Source of the DNA: Chloroflexia bacterium SDU3-3
GTDB taxonomy: Bacteria; Chloroflexota; Chloroflexia; Chloroflexales; Roseiflexaceae
DNA length: 64,000 nt
Direction of reading: 5' to 3'
Assembly: GCA_009268125.1 (NCBI GenBank)
Contig: WBOU01000002.1
Location: 310,001 to 374,000 of the forward strand
The position numbers were made by a program, and so were the translations under genes. Of this stretch, positions 8,920 through 15,826 are shown one piece after another (positions within the stretch are counted from its first letter, which is position 1; every line of letters begins with the position of its first letter). Under the pieces are notes generated by a model, which saw only the letters and a list, made by a program, of their open reading frames with translations, did not search any database and was not told where the DNA came from.

Positions 8920-8928
8920 ATGATAGCA
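8920..8928 (-). promoter_or_regulatory. Extended -10 promoter of the multicopper oxidase
   Basis: On the minus strand TGCTATCAT (TATCAT at 8925-8920). The leader would be about 78 nt and holds a small CCGGC/GCCGG hairpin (8898-8912 region). The -35 is unclear. Confidence 0.4.
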
Positions 8929-9000
8929 GGCGCGCTATTCTTTGTGAGCAAAGGAACAGCTACAGAAAGTTGTGCCATGGCAACTAATCTGGCAGCGGAA

Positions 9001-9049
9001 CAGCTAGGGGGCGGGGGCAATGCTGCCCTCGCCCCCTGCCCGCTAGCTG
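9001..9049 (-). terminator. GC-rich hairpin after the NGGL-repeat gene
   Basis: CAGCTA (9001-9006) pairs with TAGCTG (9044-9049), and inside it a GGGGGCG/CGCCCCC stem forms. It lies just past the stop codon of the minus-strand gene at 9062. No T tract follows, so rho-independence is doubtful. Confidence 0.45.
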
Positions 9050-9061
9050 CTAGGTCATACG

Positions 9062-10183
9062 CTACTTGATGCGGTTCACATCATCCACCGTGTTGTCGCT
9101 GTAGAACAGGTAGACGCGGTCGCTGCTGCTGCGGTAGATCATCGTGTTGCCGTTGCGGAACGACTGCACGTGGCCCGCCTCGCCCACCTCGGTGGCCACG
9201 GCCCAGCCGAGCGTGTTGCGCACGCTGGGGATCTCGCTCCACAGCTTGCCAAAGCCGCGTGTCGGGGCCACCTTGCCTGTCGGCACCGGGTCGGTGATCG
9301 TGACCGGCTGGCCCTCGGTCCACCCATCGTAGTACGACTGCCAGACCGTGCGGTTGCGCCCGTTGTCGAAGAAGACCACGTAGATCGTGCCGCCGCTGGT
9401 GCTGGTCTGGCCGGGCACCCACACCATCTGGCCGCGCTCGAACTGCTGGGTGGCGATCTGCACGCCCACCATGGGCAGCGGGGTGGCGCAGGCGAAGGAC
9501 TGGCCGAAGGCCTGCGCGGTCTTCTGCAGCGAGGAGATCACATCGCCGCAGCCGCCGGTGTAGTAGGTGTTCAGCTCGCGGCCCAGCAGGCCCAGCAGCA
9601 CCTCGTACTGGGTTCCGGCGTTCTCGGGGTGGATCTCCATGCGCCGCCGCTCGAAGTACTGCACGGTGCCGCCCCAGGTCGGCAGCTCCTCGTGCATCTC
9701 TTTCGAGATCGGGTAGCCGAAGCGCTCGAGGCCGCCGTTCTTGCTCCAGTACTGCAGGAACTTGCCGCACAGGCTGTGGCCGGTCTCGGCGAAGTAGCGG
9801 CAGCCGGTGCCTACAGCGTTGGGGTCATCTTTGGGCAGGTTCTGCCACGAGCGCCCGGTGATGTCGAGGTAGGCAGCGCCCAGGCGGCCCGCCAGGATGC
9901 CCTGCCGGTCGGATGAGTGGTCTTCGAGGCGGTCGCGCTCGAACCACTGGGTCGGGCCGTTCCAGCCGTCGTTGTTCCACTCGGTCTGCAGCGGGGTGAT
10001 CGGGTAGCCGAACACCGAGAGGCCGCCATTTTTCTCCCAGTAGTCGAGGATCGAGCCGGTGATACAGTAGCCGGTCTCTTTGAAGCAGCGCTCGCGCGGG
10101 GCGGCGGCTGCGGGCGATGCGGTGGCCAAGCTGCTGAAGATCGCTGTGATCAGCATGGCGAGCGTGAAGAACTTGCGCAACAT
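9062..10183 (-). CDS. Secreted protein with two NGGL..FGYP repeats (function unknown)
   Basis: 373 aa from the ATG at 10183 (GGGAG eight bases upstream; longer in-frame starts add an implausible leader). A classical signal peptide, MLRKFFTLAMLITAIFSS...AAAA, is followed by two tandem repeats: CFKETGYCITGSILDYW..NGGL..FGYPIT..QWFERDRLE and CRYFAETGHSLCGKFLQYW..NGGL..FGYPIS..QYFERRRMEIHPEN. Paired cysteines could form disulfides outside the cell. The remaining 200 residues form a beta-rich module with GGTIYVVFFDNG. I know this repeat from many secreted Chloroflexota proteins, often next to peptidase or lectin domains, but no function is established. A 5'-UTR hairpin precedes it. Confidence 0.8.
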   Translation of the reverse strand: MLRKFFTLAMLITAIFSSLATASPAAAAPRERCFKETGYCITGSILDYWEKNGGLSVFGYPITPLQTEWNNDGWNGPTQWFERDRLEDHSSDRQGILAGRLGAAYLDITGRSWQNLPKDDPNAVGTGCRYFAETGHSLCGKFLQYWSKNGGLERFGYPISKEMHEELPTWGGTVQYFERRRMEIHPENAGTQYEVLLGLLGRELNTYYTGGCGDVISSLQKTAQAFGQSFACATPLPMVGVQIATQQFERGQMVWVPGQTSTSGGTIYVVFFDNGRNRTVWQSYYDGWTEGQPVTITDPVPTGKVAPTRGFGKLWSEIPSVRNTLGWAVATEVGEAGHVQSFRNGNTMIYRSSSDRVYLFYSDNTVDDVNRIK

Positions 10184-10202
10184 TGCTGTCTCCCTTTTCT
10201 CT

Positions 10203-10230
10203 GCCAGCAGCGCAGTGCGGCGCTGCTGGC
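10203..10230 (-). other. Hairpin in the 5' leader of the NGGL-repeat gene
   Basis: Perfect 11-bp inverted repeat GCCAGCAGCGC (10203-10213) / GCGCTGCTGGC (10220-10230), six-base loop, about 20 bases upstream of the ATG at 10183 on the minus strand. It could stabilise the mRNA or regulate translation. Confidence 0.5.
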
Positions 10231-10272
10231 CTTGATTATGGTGCGAAGGGTTAGGTGCTTGCTGGGTGTCTG

Positions 10273-10463
10273 CCTTACTGCATGACATGCTCTTTTGGCT
10301 GACGAATCAAATAGCTGATGAGAAAGCCTTGCACCAATATCTGAGCTTTGTGTATTCCCATGTTTACACAAAATGATGGTGTAAGGCTCTATAATGCGAT
10401 AAATCGACCACCCATAAAACAACATGTCATGCAGTAAGGGGTGTCTGCCTAGTATAGAGCCTT
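10273..10463. repeat. Interleaved inverted repeats in a 407-bp intergenic region
   Basis: Arm a CCTTACTGCATGACATG (10273-10289) is the exact reverse complement of 10423-10439 (17 bp). Arm b AAGGCTCTATA (10383-10393) is the exact reverse complement of 10453-10463 (11 bp). The order a-b-a'-b' is the topology of a pseudoknot. GGGTGTCTGCC also occurs as a direct repeat beside both a arms. A TTACAC-N9-GTGTAA dyad (10364-10384) and a TATAAT (10390-10395) lie inside. The whole gap 10184-10590 is lower in GC than its surroundings and I see no gene in it. Confidence 0.7.
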
Positions 10464-10590
10464 GCGTCTCCTGCAGGATCGGCTTCTGGTTGTAGTATAG
10501 GCTCGGTCTTCTGCGGGTTGAATGGCACGCCGCTTGCAAGCGTCTGTTAGCAGGCTCGCGTAGATGAGAAGTTTCTGAGATGCGTGCGCC

Positions 10591-10878
10591 CTACTGCTCG
10601 GCGGGGTCAATCAGATCGGGCGGCGCATCGGGGGCCTTGGGCTGGGTGGTATAGGCGAACTCGGCGTTTTCGGCCAGCATCGAGAGGATCTTCAGGGTCG
10701 ATCGGTGCGGCTGGTGCCGCCCGGTCTCCCATTCGCTGATCGTCTGCTGGCGCACCTCAAGCTCGTCGGCCATCTCGTGCTGGGTCATATTCAGATGGAT
10801 GCGCAGCGCGCGGATCTGGTCTTTATTCCACTCATATTTGATCATGTGGCGTTTGTTTTTGCGCGATTGGTCAGACAT
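10591..10878 (-). CDS. XRE-family helix-turn-helix regulator
   Basis: 95 aa. A basic N-terminus (SRKNKRHMIKYEW) precedes a canonical HTH_3 domain: QIRALRIHLNMTQHEMADEL..RQQTISEWETGRHQP, with the MTQ..MA.....QQTIS.WE.G signature of Cro/C1-type DNA binding. The tail of about 25 residues is proline- and aspartate-rich with no recognisable sensor domain. It has its own extended -10 promoter (TGCTACAAT) and a GGGGA Shine-Dalgarno. Transcription runs towards the NGGL-repeat gene across the 407-bp repeat region, so it may control that gene or itself; the TTACAC-N9-GTGTAA dyad between them is a possible operator. Confidence 0.85.
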   Translation of the reverse strand: MSDQSRKNKRHMIKYEWNKDQIRALRIHLNMTQHEMADELEVRQQTISEWETGRHQPHRSTLKILSMLAENAEFAYTTQPKAPDAPPDLIDPAEQ

Positions 10879-10920
10879 TGCTTTTCCCCACAGGTTACAG
10901 CATCCGATAGTCTGGGCGGT

Positions 10921-10929
10921 ATTGTAGCA
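10921..10929 (-). promoter_or_regulatory. Extended -10 promoter of the XRE regulator
   Basis: Minus strand TGCTACAAT (10929-10921), 43 bp before the ATG at 10878. Same TGn-TACAAT type as other promoters in the window. Confidence 0.5.
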
Positions 10930-11013
10930 TGGCCCGCTGGGCGTGCTGGGCTGCTGCTGGCTTGCTGCGCCGATTTCGATAATGCTTTACCTAACAAACT
11001 ATGTGATGCAAAT

Positions 11014-11043
11014 TTGACAACACACGAAGTATCGTAGTATAAA
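11014..11043 (+). promoter_or_regulatory. Promoter upstream of the HD-GYP gene
   Basis: Consensus -35 TTGACA (11014-11019), 18-bp spacer, -10 TATAAA (11038-11043), in a local AT-rich patch. Transcription from about 11050 would give a 190-nt leader before the ATG at 11240. A second -10-like CATAAT sits at 11058-11063. Confidence 0.65.
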
Positions 11044-11065
11044 ACAAAAAAATGTGGCATAATAG

Positions 11066-11147
11066 ACCAGGGTTTCTAACATCACCCTACTCCCCGCTGA
11101 GATCGCATATGCGGCTATCTGATCTCTTTGCCCGCATATGCCCTGGT
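11066..11147 (+). promoter_or_regulatory. Structured leader RNA or paired GCATATGC operators before the HD-GYP gene
   Basis: GCATATGCGG (11105-11114) pairs with CCGCATATGC (11132-11141), a 10-bp stem. ACCAGG (11066-11071) pairs with CCTGGT (11142-11147), so the outer helix stacks directly on the inner one. Alternatively the two identical GCATATGC palindromes, 29 bp apart, are binding sites for a protein. The sequence does not match the known c-di-GMP-I riboswitch core. Confidence 0.5.
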
Positions 11148-11239
11148 ACTGCCCGAGAATGGTAATCTATTCCACCCTTTTCAGCTGTGGGCATCTCCGC
11201 TAGCAATCTGCCATCCCCTGGACAGGTGAGGAGAATGTT

Positions 11240-12298
11240 ATGGTTTTGCAGCATCTGTCGCACGAATCGCTTCTCTGGGCGATGCAGGGTGGCCATGCGC
11301 CTTCTGCTCGGCAGGCGGCCAGCGCCGACGAGCCAGGGAAGGTGCTGATCGTGGATGCCGATCCGCTGGCCAGCACCCGCGCGCAGGAGCAGATCTGCCA
11401 TGCCGGGCATAGCGCCACCTGCGTGCCCGATGCCCGCCTGGCAATGCAGGCGATCAGCTCGTTTGCCCCCGACCTGGTGCTGCTGGCCGAGACCCTGCCC
11501 GATGCCGATGGCTACGCCACCTGCGCCGCAATCAAGCGCGACCCGGCTATCTGGCACATCCCCGTGATCATGCTGGCGTCCAAGGATGTGCCAGCGGTGC
11601 GCATGCGTGCGATCGAGGCCGAGGCCGATATGTTTCTGTGCCATCCATATGATCCCAACGAGCTTGAGGCCCGTATCCGCGTGCTGCTGCGCGCCAAACG
11701 CCGGATCGACCGGATGGAGCAGGCCGAGGATGTGATCTTTGCGCTGGCCCGGGCGGTGGAGGCCAAGGATGCCTACACCGAGGGCCACCTGCAGCGGCTG
11801 GCGCTGTACGCCCGCGCCATCGGCGAGCAGCTGGACATGGGGGCGCGCGAGCTGGATGAGCTGTGCTACGGCGCGCTGCTGCACGATGTGGGCAAGGTGG
11901 GGGTCGACGAAAGCATCCTGCGCAAGGTGGGGCCGCTGTCGCCCGATGAGCGCAGCCACATGCAGCAGCACCCGCTGATCGGCGAGCGGATCGTGCAGCC
12001 GCTGCGGCTTGGGGGTGCGGTCGCGCCGATCGTGCGGCACCACCACGAGCGCTGGGATGGCCAAGGCTACCCCGATGGCCTGGCGGGCGAGGCGATACCG
12101 CTGGGCGCGCGGATCGTGGCCGTGGCCGATGCCTTTGACGCTATGACGACTCAGCGGCCATATAACACGATATTATCGTTCGAGGAGGCTATGAATCGCC
12201 TGATCTGGGATATGGGCCGCGCGTTCGATATGCAGGTGGTGCTGGCCTTTGTGGCCTGGCTGAACGGCGGCCTTCACGAGTATGCGGTGGGGGTCTGA
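11240..12298 (+). CDS. HD-GYP domain protein with degenerate receiver
   Basis: 352 aa. Residues 34-155 form a receiver fold (KVLIVDADPL), but the phosphoacceptor position is Ala83 (DLVLLAETLPDADGY) and the conserved KP dipeptide is HP (LCHPYDP), so it cannot be phosphorylated in the usual way. The C-terminal HD-GYP domain looks intact: HD at about 215-216 in LLHDVGKVG, then HHHERWDGQGYPDGLAGEAIPLGARI and VADAFDAMTT. HD-GYP enzymes hydrolyse cyclic di-GMP. GAGGAG lies seven bases before the ATG. The receiver probably acts as a phosphorylation-independent docking or dimerisation domain. It converges on folK with a 10-base gap. Confidence 0.9.
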   Translation: MVLQHLSHESLLWAMQGGHAPSARQAASADEPGKVLIVDADPLASTRAQEQICHAGHSATCVPDARLAMQAISSFAPDLVLLAETLPDADGYATCAAIKRDPAIWHIPVIMLASKDVPAVRMRAIEAEADMFLCHPYDPNELEARIRVLLRAKRRIDRMEQAEDVIFALARAVEAKDAYTEGHLQRLALYARAIGEQLDMGARELDELCYGALLHDVGKVGVDESILRKVGPLSPDERSHMQQHPLIGERIVQPLRLGGAVAPIVRHHHERWDGQGYPDGLAGEAIPLGARIVAVADAFDAMTTQRPYNTILSFEEAMNRLIWDMGRAFDMQVVLAFVAWLNGGLHEYAVGV

Positions 12299-12308
12299 TC
12301 GTGGCGCG

Positions 12309-12824
12309 CTAGGCCCACTCGCCGCTATCGATCGCGCCCACCTGGGCGAGGATGTCGCCGTGGCCGCGCACGCGCTCGGCTAGCGCGCCGATGCTCTGGG
12401 CGTAGCCGGGCGGCACAAGCTCAGGGGCGATCTCGGCCAGGGGCACCAGCACAAAGGGGCGCTCGGCTAGCCGGGGGTGGGGGATGGTGAGCGCCGCATC
12501 GGCCTGCTGCGTCTCCCCATACAGCAGGATGTCGATATCGATCTGGCGCGGCCCAAAGCGCATCCCGGCCACCCGCCCAAGCTCGCCCTCGATCTGCTTG
12601 AGCGCCGCGAGCAGCTCGCTGGGGGGCAGCGCGGTCTCGCCGCGCAGCACCGCATTGAGGAAGCGCGGCTGGTCCTCGACATAGGCAGGCTCGGTCTCGT
12701 AGAGCGACGAGACCTGGCGGATGGCGACATGGCTGGCCAGGGCGCGCAGAGCGGCCAGCAGGTTGGCGCGGCGGTCGCCCAGGTTGGTGCCGAGGGCAAG
12801 GTAGATAGTGGTCGTCTTGCTCAC
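12309..12824 (-). CDS. folK: 2-amino-4-hydroxy-6-hydroxymethyldihydropteridine pyrophosphokinase
   Basis: 171 aa. Transfers pyrophosphate from ATP to 6-hydroxymethyl-7,8-dihydropterin in folate synthesis. Family landmarks: IYLALGTNLGDRRANL at the N-terminus, VSSLYETEPAY, DQPRFLNAV and the signature RFGPRQIDIDILLYG followed by IPHPRLAERPFVLVPL. I start it at the GTG at 12824, where GAGG sits seven bases upstream; an in-frame ATG at 12860 would add MRVRQAPAQEAH, which the family lacks. No other folate genes are close. A GCCTGCCGC/GCGGCAGGC hairpin (12844-12875) separates it from the upstream CBM48 gene on the same strand. Confidence 0.93.
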   Translation of the reverse strand: MSKTTTIYLALGTNLGDRRANLLAALRALASHVAIRQVSSLYETEPAYVEDQPRFLNAVLRGETALPPSELLAALKQIEGELGRVAGMRFGPRQIDIDILLYGETQQADAALTIPHPRLAERPFVLVPLAEIAPELVPPGYAQSIGALAERVRGHGDILAQVGAIDSGEWA

Positions 12825-12843
12825 ATGTGCCTCTTGTGCTGGC

Positions 12844-12875
12844 GCCTGCCGCACGCGCAAGGGCGCGCGGCAGGC
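12844..12875 (-). terminator. Hairpin between the CBM48 gene and folK
   Basis: GCCTGCCGC (12844-12852) pairs with GCGGCAGGC (12867-12875), 9 bp, no T tract. It may be an attenuating or mRNA-stabilising hairpin rather than a full terminator. Confidence 0.4.
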
Positions 12876-12884
12876 CCGCTATGG

Positions 12885-13181
12885 CTAGACCTTGATCACA
12901 GAGTCTTCGCTGCCGTGGTCGTTTGGCAGGTACTCGTCGGCTGCCCAGTCATTCTCCCAGCGCGCGCCATCCAAGAGATAGCGGAACCGGTAGGCGTTGC
13001 CGGGCTTCAGCGAGAAGGTGGCGTGGAAGCTGCCGTCTTTTCGGCGCTTCATCGCTAGGTCATCCTGCGACCACTCGTTAAAGTCGCCGCAGACATATGC
13101 GGTCTGGGCCTTGACCTCGGCGGGCAGCTCTAGCGTGACTTTGCACGAGCGACCAGTCTTTGAGTATTCTTTCTTGATCAT
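12885..13181 (-). CDS. Small isoamylase N-terminal (CBM48-like) domain protein
   Basis: 98 aa from the ATG at 13181 (GAGGAG seven bases upstream). The whole protein is one early-set Ig-like fold of the CBM48/AMPK-glycogen-binding type: VTLELPAEVKAQTAYVCGDFNEWSQDD..M....DGSFHATFSLKPGNAYRFRYLLDG..WENDWAADEYLPNDHGSEDSVI. Free-standing versions of this domain are common in bacteria and are assumed to bind alpha-glucans or scaffold glycogen enzymes. No glycogen gene is nearby. It is read in the same direction as folK. Confidence 0.85.
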   Translation of the reverse strand: MIKKEYSKTGRSCKVTLELPAEVKAQTAYVCGDFNEWSQDDLAMKRRKDGSFHATFSLKPGNAYRFRYLLDGARWENDWAADEYLPNDHGSEDSVIKV

Positions 13182-13402
13182 ATGCTCCTCAGAAGGTTTC
13201 GTGCGGCGTTGCATGCAAGGGTGTGGGGAATATGCGCCTACGATAATACCATGGATCGCGGTGGGTATTGGTAGGCGCATTGCGTTAGGTGTATTTATGC
13301 GTTCTACCCGGCCTTTGCGCTGGGATCAACCGGCAAAGTGTTAAGCATTATCCAGGGTCGCCCCAGCGTAATATTCCCCCTATGCGATAGGTTTCCTTCT
13401 GG

Positions 13403-13466
13403 CCTTCGTGTCTTCACGTCTTGGTGGTAAATAGTTTTTTGCTCCTTGGAGCCTTGGTGGTCACGA
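13403..13466. repeat. Dispersed CGAAG/CCAAGG repeat, copy 1
   Basis: CCTTCGTGTCTTCACGTCTTGGTGGTAAATAG, then CTCCTTGGAGCCTTGGTGGTC. It combines a CTTCGTG-type half and a CCTTGGTGG-type half, the same two modules seen at 25744, 55673, 58172 and 58510. It lies in the 319-bp gap between the CBM48 gene and tex, which otherwise shows nothing coding. Confidence 0.75.
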
Positions 13467-13500
13467 TGCTGCTGATCGAGAACGCATAGACCCTGTGAGG

Positions 13501-15642
13501 TTAGGGCCGCACCCAGGCCAGCGCGATCCGCTTGCGCTCGGCCTCCACGCGCTGGATCTCGACCTCGATCACGTCGCCCACGCCCAGCACGGTGCCGCGC
13601 GGGATCTGGCTGGCGTGCAGCAGCCCATCCTGCTTCACGCCGATGTCGACAAAGGCCCCGAAATCCACCACGTTGCGCACGGTGCCCTTCAGGCGCATGC
13701 CCGGCAGCAGGTCATCCATCGAGAGCACATCGCTGCGCAGCAGGGGCGCGGGCAGATCTGCGCGCGGGTCGCGGCCTGGCCGCACCAGCTGCTCGAAGAT
13801 GTCGCGCAGCGTGGGCACGCCGGTGCCCAGCTCGCTGGCCAGCTGCTCCAGCGGCTGCTGGGCCAGCAGCGCGTCGAGCGCGGGCTTGCGCTCGGCGGGG
13901 CTGGAGCGCAGCGGCAGGCCTGCGCGCCGCAGCACTTCCTCGGCGGTGCGGTAGCTCTCGGGGTGAATGGCGCTGGCGTCGAGCGGATTTTTGCCCGCAG
14001 GTACGCGCAGGAACCCGGCAGACTGCTCGAAGGCCTTGGGGCCGAGGCCGCTGACCTTCTTCAGGGCCACGCGGGTCTCGAATGGGCCGTTGGTGTTGCG
14101 GTGCTCGACGATGCGCTCGGCCAGCTTGGGGCCGATCCCGGCGATGTGGCGCAGCAGCGCGGGCGAGGCGGTGTTCACATCCACGCCCACCTGGTTCACC
14201 ACGGTCTCCACCACGCCGCCGAGGGCCTGGGCCAGCTTGGGCTGGTCGAGGTCGTGCTGGTACATGCCCACGCCGATCGACTGCGGGTCGATCTTCACCA
14301 GCTCGGCCAGCGGGTCTTGGGCGCGGCGGGCGATCGAGACCGCGCCGCGCAGGCTCACATCCAGCTCGGGGAACTCGGCGCGGGCCAGCGGGCTGGCGCT
14401 GTAGACACTGGCCCCGGCCTCGTTCACGATCAGGTAGCGCACCGGCGCGCCGCGGGTGAGGCCCGCCACCAGCTGCTCGGTCTCGCGCGAGGCGGTGCCG
14501 TTGCCGATGGTGATCAGGCCCACGCCGTGGCGGGCAATCAGGCCGCGCAGGATCTTGAGCGCCTCGTCGGCGCGACGCTGCGGCTCGTGGGGGTAGATCG
14601 TGGCGATGTCAAGCAGCCGCCCGGTTGGGTCGACCACCGCCACCTTGCAGCCGGTGCGGAAGCCGGGGTCGATGCCCAGCACCACCTGCCCGGCGATCGG
14701 CGGCTGGGTGAGCAGGCCGCGCAGGTTGGTGGCGAAGATGCCGATGGCGTGCTGCCCGGCGGCCTCGGCCAGGGTGCTGCGCACATCGCGCTCGATGGCG
14801 GGCAGCAGCAGGCGTGTGGCGGCATCGTCGATGGCCAGGGCCAGCTGCTGGGCCATGGGCGAGCGGCTGTCGGCGCGGAAGGTGCGCTCGACGGCGCTGC
14901 GCCAGTCGCGCTCCTTCACATCCACCGCCACGCGCAGCACCTTCTCCTCCTCGCCACGGTTGATCGCCAGGATCTGGTGGGGGCGCAGCCGGCCCACCAT
15001 GCCCTCGAACGCGTAGTAGGTCTGGTAGGTGCCGCGCGAGTCCTCGGCCTTGTCGATCTTCTCGCAGCGCAGCACCGCCCACTGCATGGCCTTCTCGCGG
15101 GTGGCGCGGCGCACCTCGGCGCTGTCGCTGATCGCCTCGGCCACGATGTCGCGCGCACCGGCCAGGGCATCCTGGGCGCTGGGCACCGCCTCGCCCACGA
15201 AGGGCGCGGCCAGCTGCTCGGGCGTCTGGCCCACGCGCGCCTGCTGCAGGATCATGTCGGCCAGGGGCGCGAGGCCCTTCTCGCGGGCGATCGAGGCGCG
15301 GGTGCGGCGCTTGGGCCGGTAGGGCAGGTAGATGTCCTCGATCTCGGTGCGGGTGGCGGCGGCCAGCAGCTGCTGGCGCAGCTCGGGGGTCAGTTTGCCC
15401 TGCTCCTCGATCGAGGCGATCACCGCGTCGCGGCGCTCGTCGGTGGCGCGCAGCGTCTCGATCTGGCCGCCCACCTGGCGGATCTGCTCCTCATCCAGGC
15501 CGCCGGTGCGCTCCTTGCGGTAGCGGGCGATGAAGGGCACCGTGTTGCCGTCATCCAGCAGCGCGATGGTGGCCAGCGCCTGCTCGGCGCGGATGCCGAG
15601 GGCGCGGGCGATCTGCTGGGCGTAGGCTGTTGAATCTTGCAT
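13501..15642 (-). CDS. tex: Tex family transcription accessory / S1 RNA-binding protein
   Basis: 713 aa from the ATG at 15642 (AAGGT upstream; extensions are not Tex-like). Domain order is typical: Tex N-terminal helical region (NTVPFIARYRKERTGGLDEEQIR near residue 30), YqgF-like RNase H fold (VVLGIDPGFRTGCKVAVVD), helix-hairpin-helix pair (VDVNTASPALLRHIAGIGPKLA and KVSGLGPKAFEQ), and a C-terminal S1 domain (GMRLKGTVRNVVDFGAFVDIGV) ending in a short basic tail. Tex binds nucleic acid, affects transcription and is largely non-essential in bacteria. It shares a 184-bp promoter region with the divergent desaturase. Confidence 0.95.
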   Translation of the reverse strand: MQDSTAYAQQIARALGIRAEQALATIALLDDGNTVPFIARYRKERTGGLDEEQIRQVGGQIETLRATDERRDAVIASIEEQGKLTPELRQQLLAAATRTEIEDIYLPYRPKRRTRASIAREKGLAPLADMILQQARVGQTPEQLAAPFVGEAVPSAQDALAGARDIVAEAISDSAEVRRATREKAMQWAVLRCEKIDKAEDSRGTYQTYYAFEGMVGRLRPHQILAINRGEEEKVLRVAVDVKERDWRSAVERTFRADSRSPMAQQLALAIDDAATRLLLPAIERDVRSTLAEAAGQHAIGIFATNLRGLLTQPPIAGQVVLGIDPGFRTGCKVAVVDPTGRLLDIATIYPHEPQRRADEALKILRGLIARHGVGLITIGNGTASRETEQLVAGLTRGAPVRYLIVNEAGASVYSASPLARAEFPELDVSLRGAVSIARRAQDPLAELVKIDPQSIGVGMYQHDLDQPKLAQALGGVVETVVNQVGVDVNTASPALLRHIAGIGPKLAERIVEHRNTNGPFETRVALKKVSGLGPKAFEQSAGFLRVPAGKNPLDASAIHPESYRTAEEVLRRAGLPLRSSPAERKPALDALLAQQPLEQLASELGTGVPTLRDIFEQLVRPGRDPRADLPAPLLRSDVLSMDDLLPGMRLKGTVRNVVDFGAFVDIGVKQDGLLHASQIPRGTVLGVGDVIEVEIQRVEAERKRIALAWVRP

Positions 15643-15676
15643 AGGTTCTACCTTGTGGTGTCGCTGGTGTCGCCCC

Positions 15677-15682
15677 ATTATA
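15677..15682 (-). promoter_or_regulatory. -10 box of tex
   Basis: Minus strand TATAAT (15682-15677) in GGCTATAATGGGG, with a leader of about 28 nt before the ATG at 15642. No clear -35. Confidence 0.5.
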
Positions 15683-15729
15683 GCCTGGGCGCGCGGGGGC
15701 GGATTCGTAATCTTCACACATCCCCCGCC

Positions 15730-15738
15730 TGCTATACT
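15730..15738 (+). promoter_or_regulatory. Extended -10 promoter of the desaturase
   Basis: TGCTATACT (TATACT at 15733-15738), giving a leader of about 80 nt with AAGGAA before the ATG at 15827. Confidence 0.5.
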
Positions 15739-15826
15739 CACGGCACAAGGTTCAACCCTGTGCGCCGTGTGTCGCGAGCGCCCACCGTCATCTCCGCCCC
15801 CACAATCGTGAAAGGAACCCCCTGCT

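Noticed and set aside
11049-11239. Known c-di-GMP-I riboswitch before the HD-GYP gene
   Set aside because: The conserved core sequences and three-helix junction are not recognisable; kept only as an unassigned structured leader.
11087-12064. 325-codon open frame opposite the HD-GYP gene
   Set aside because: Shadow; the plus-strand frame has intact HD-GYP motifs and a Shine-Dalgarno.
13495-15633. 712-codon open frame opposite tex
   Set aside because: His/Gly/Leu/Gln-rich antisense shadow of a clear Tex protein; no start signal or motif.
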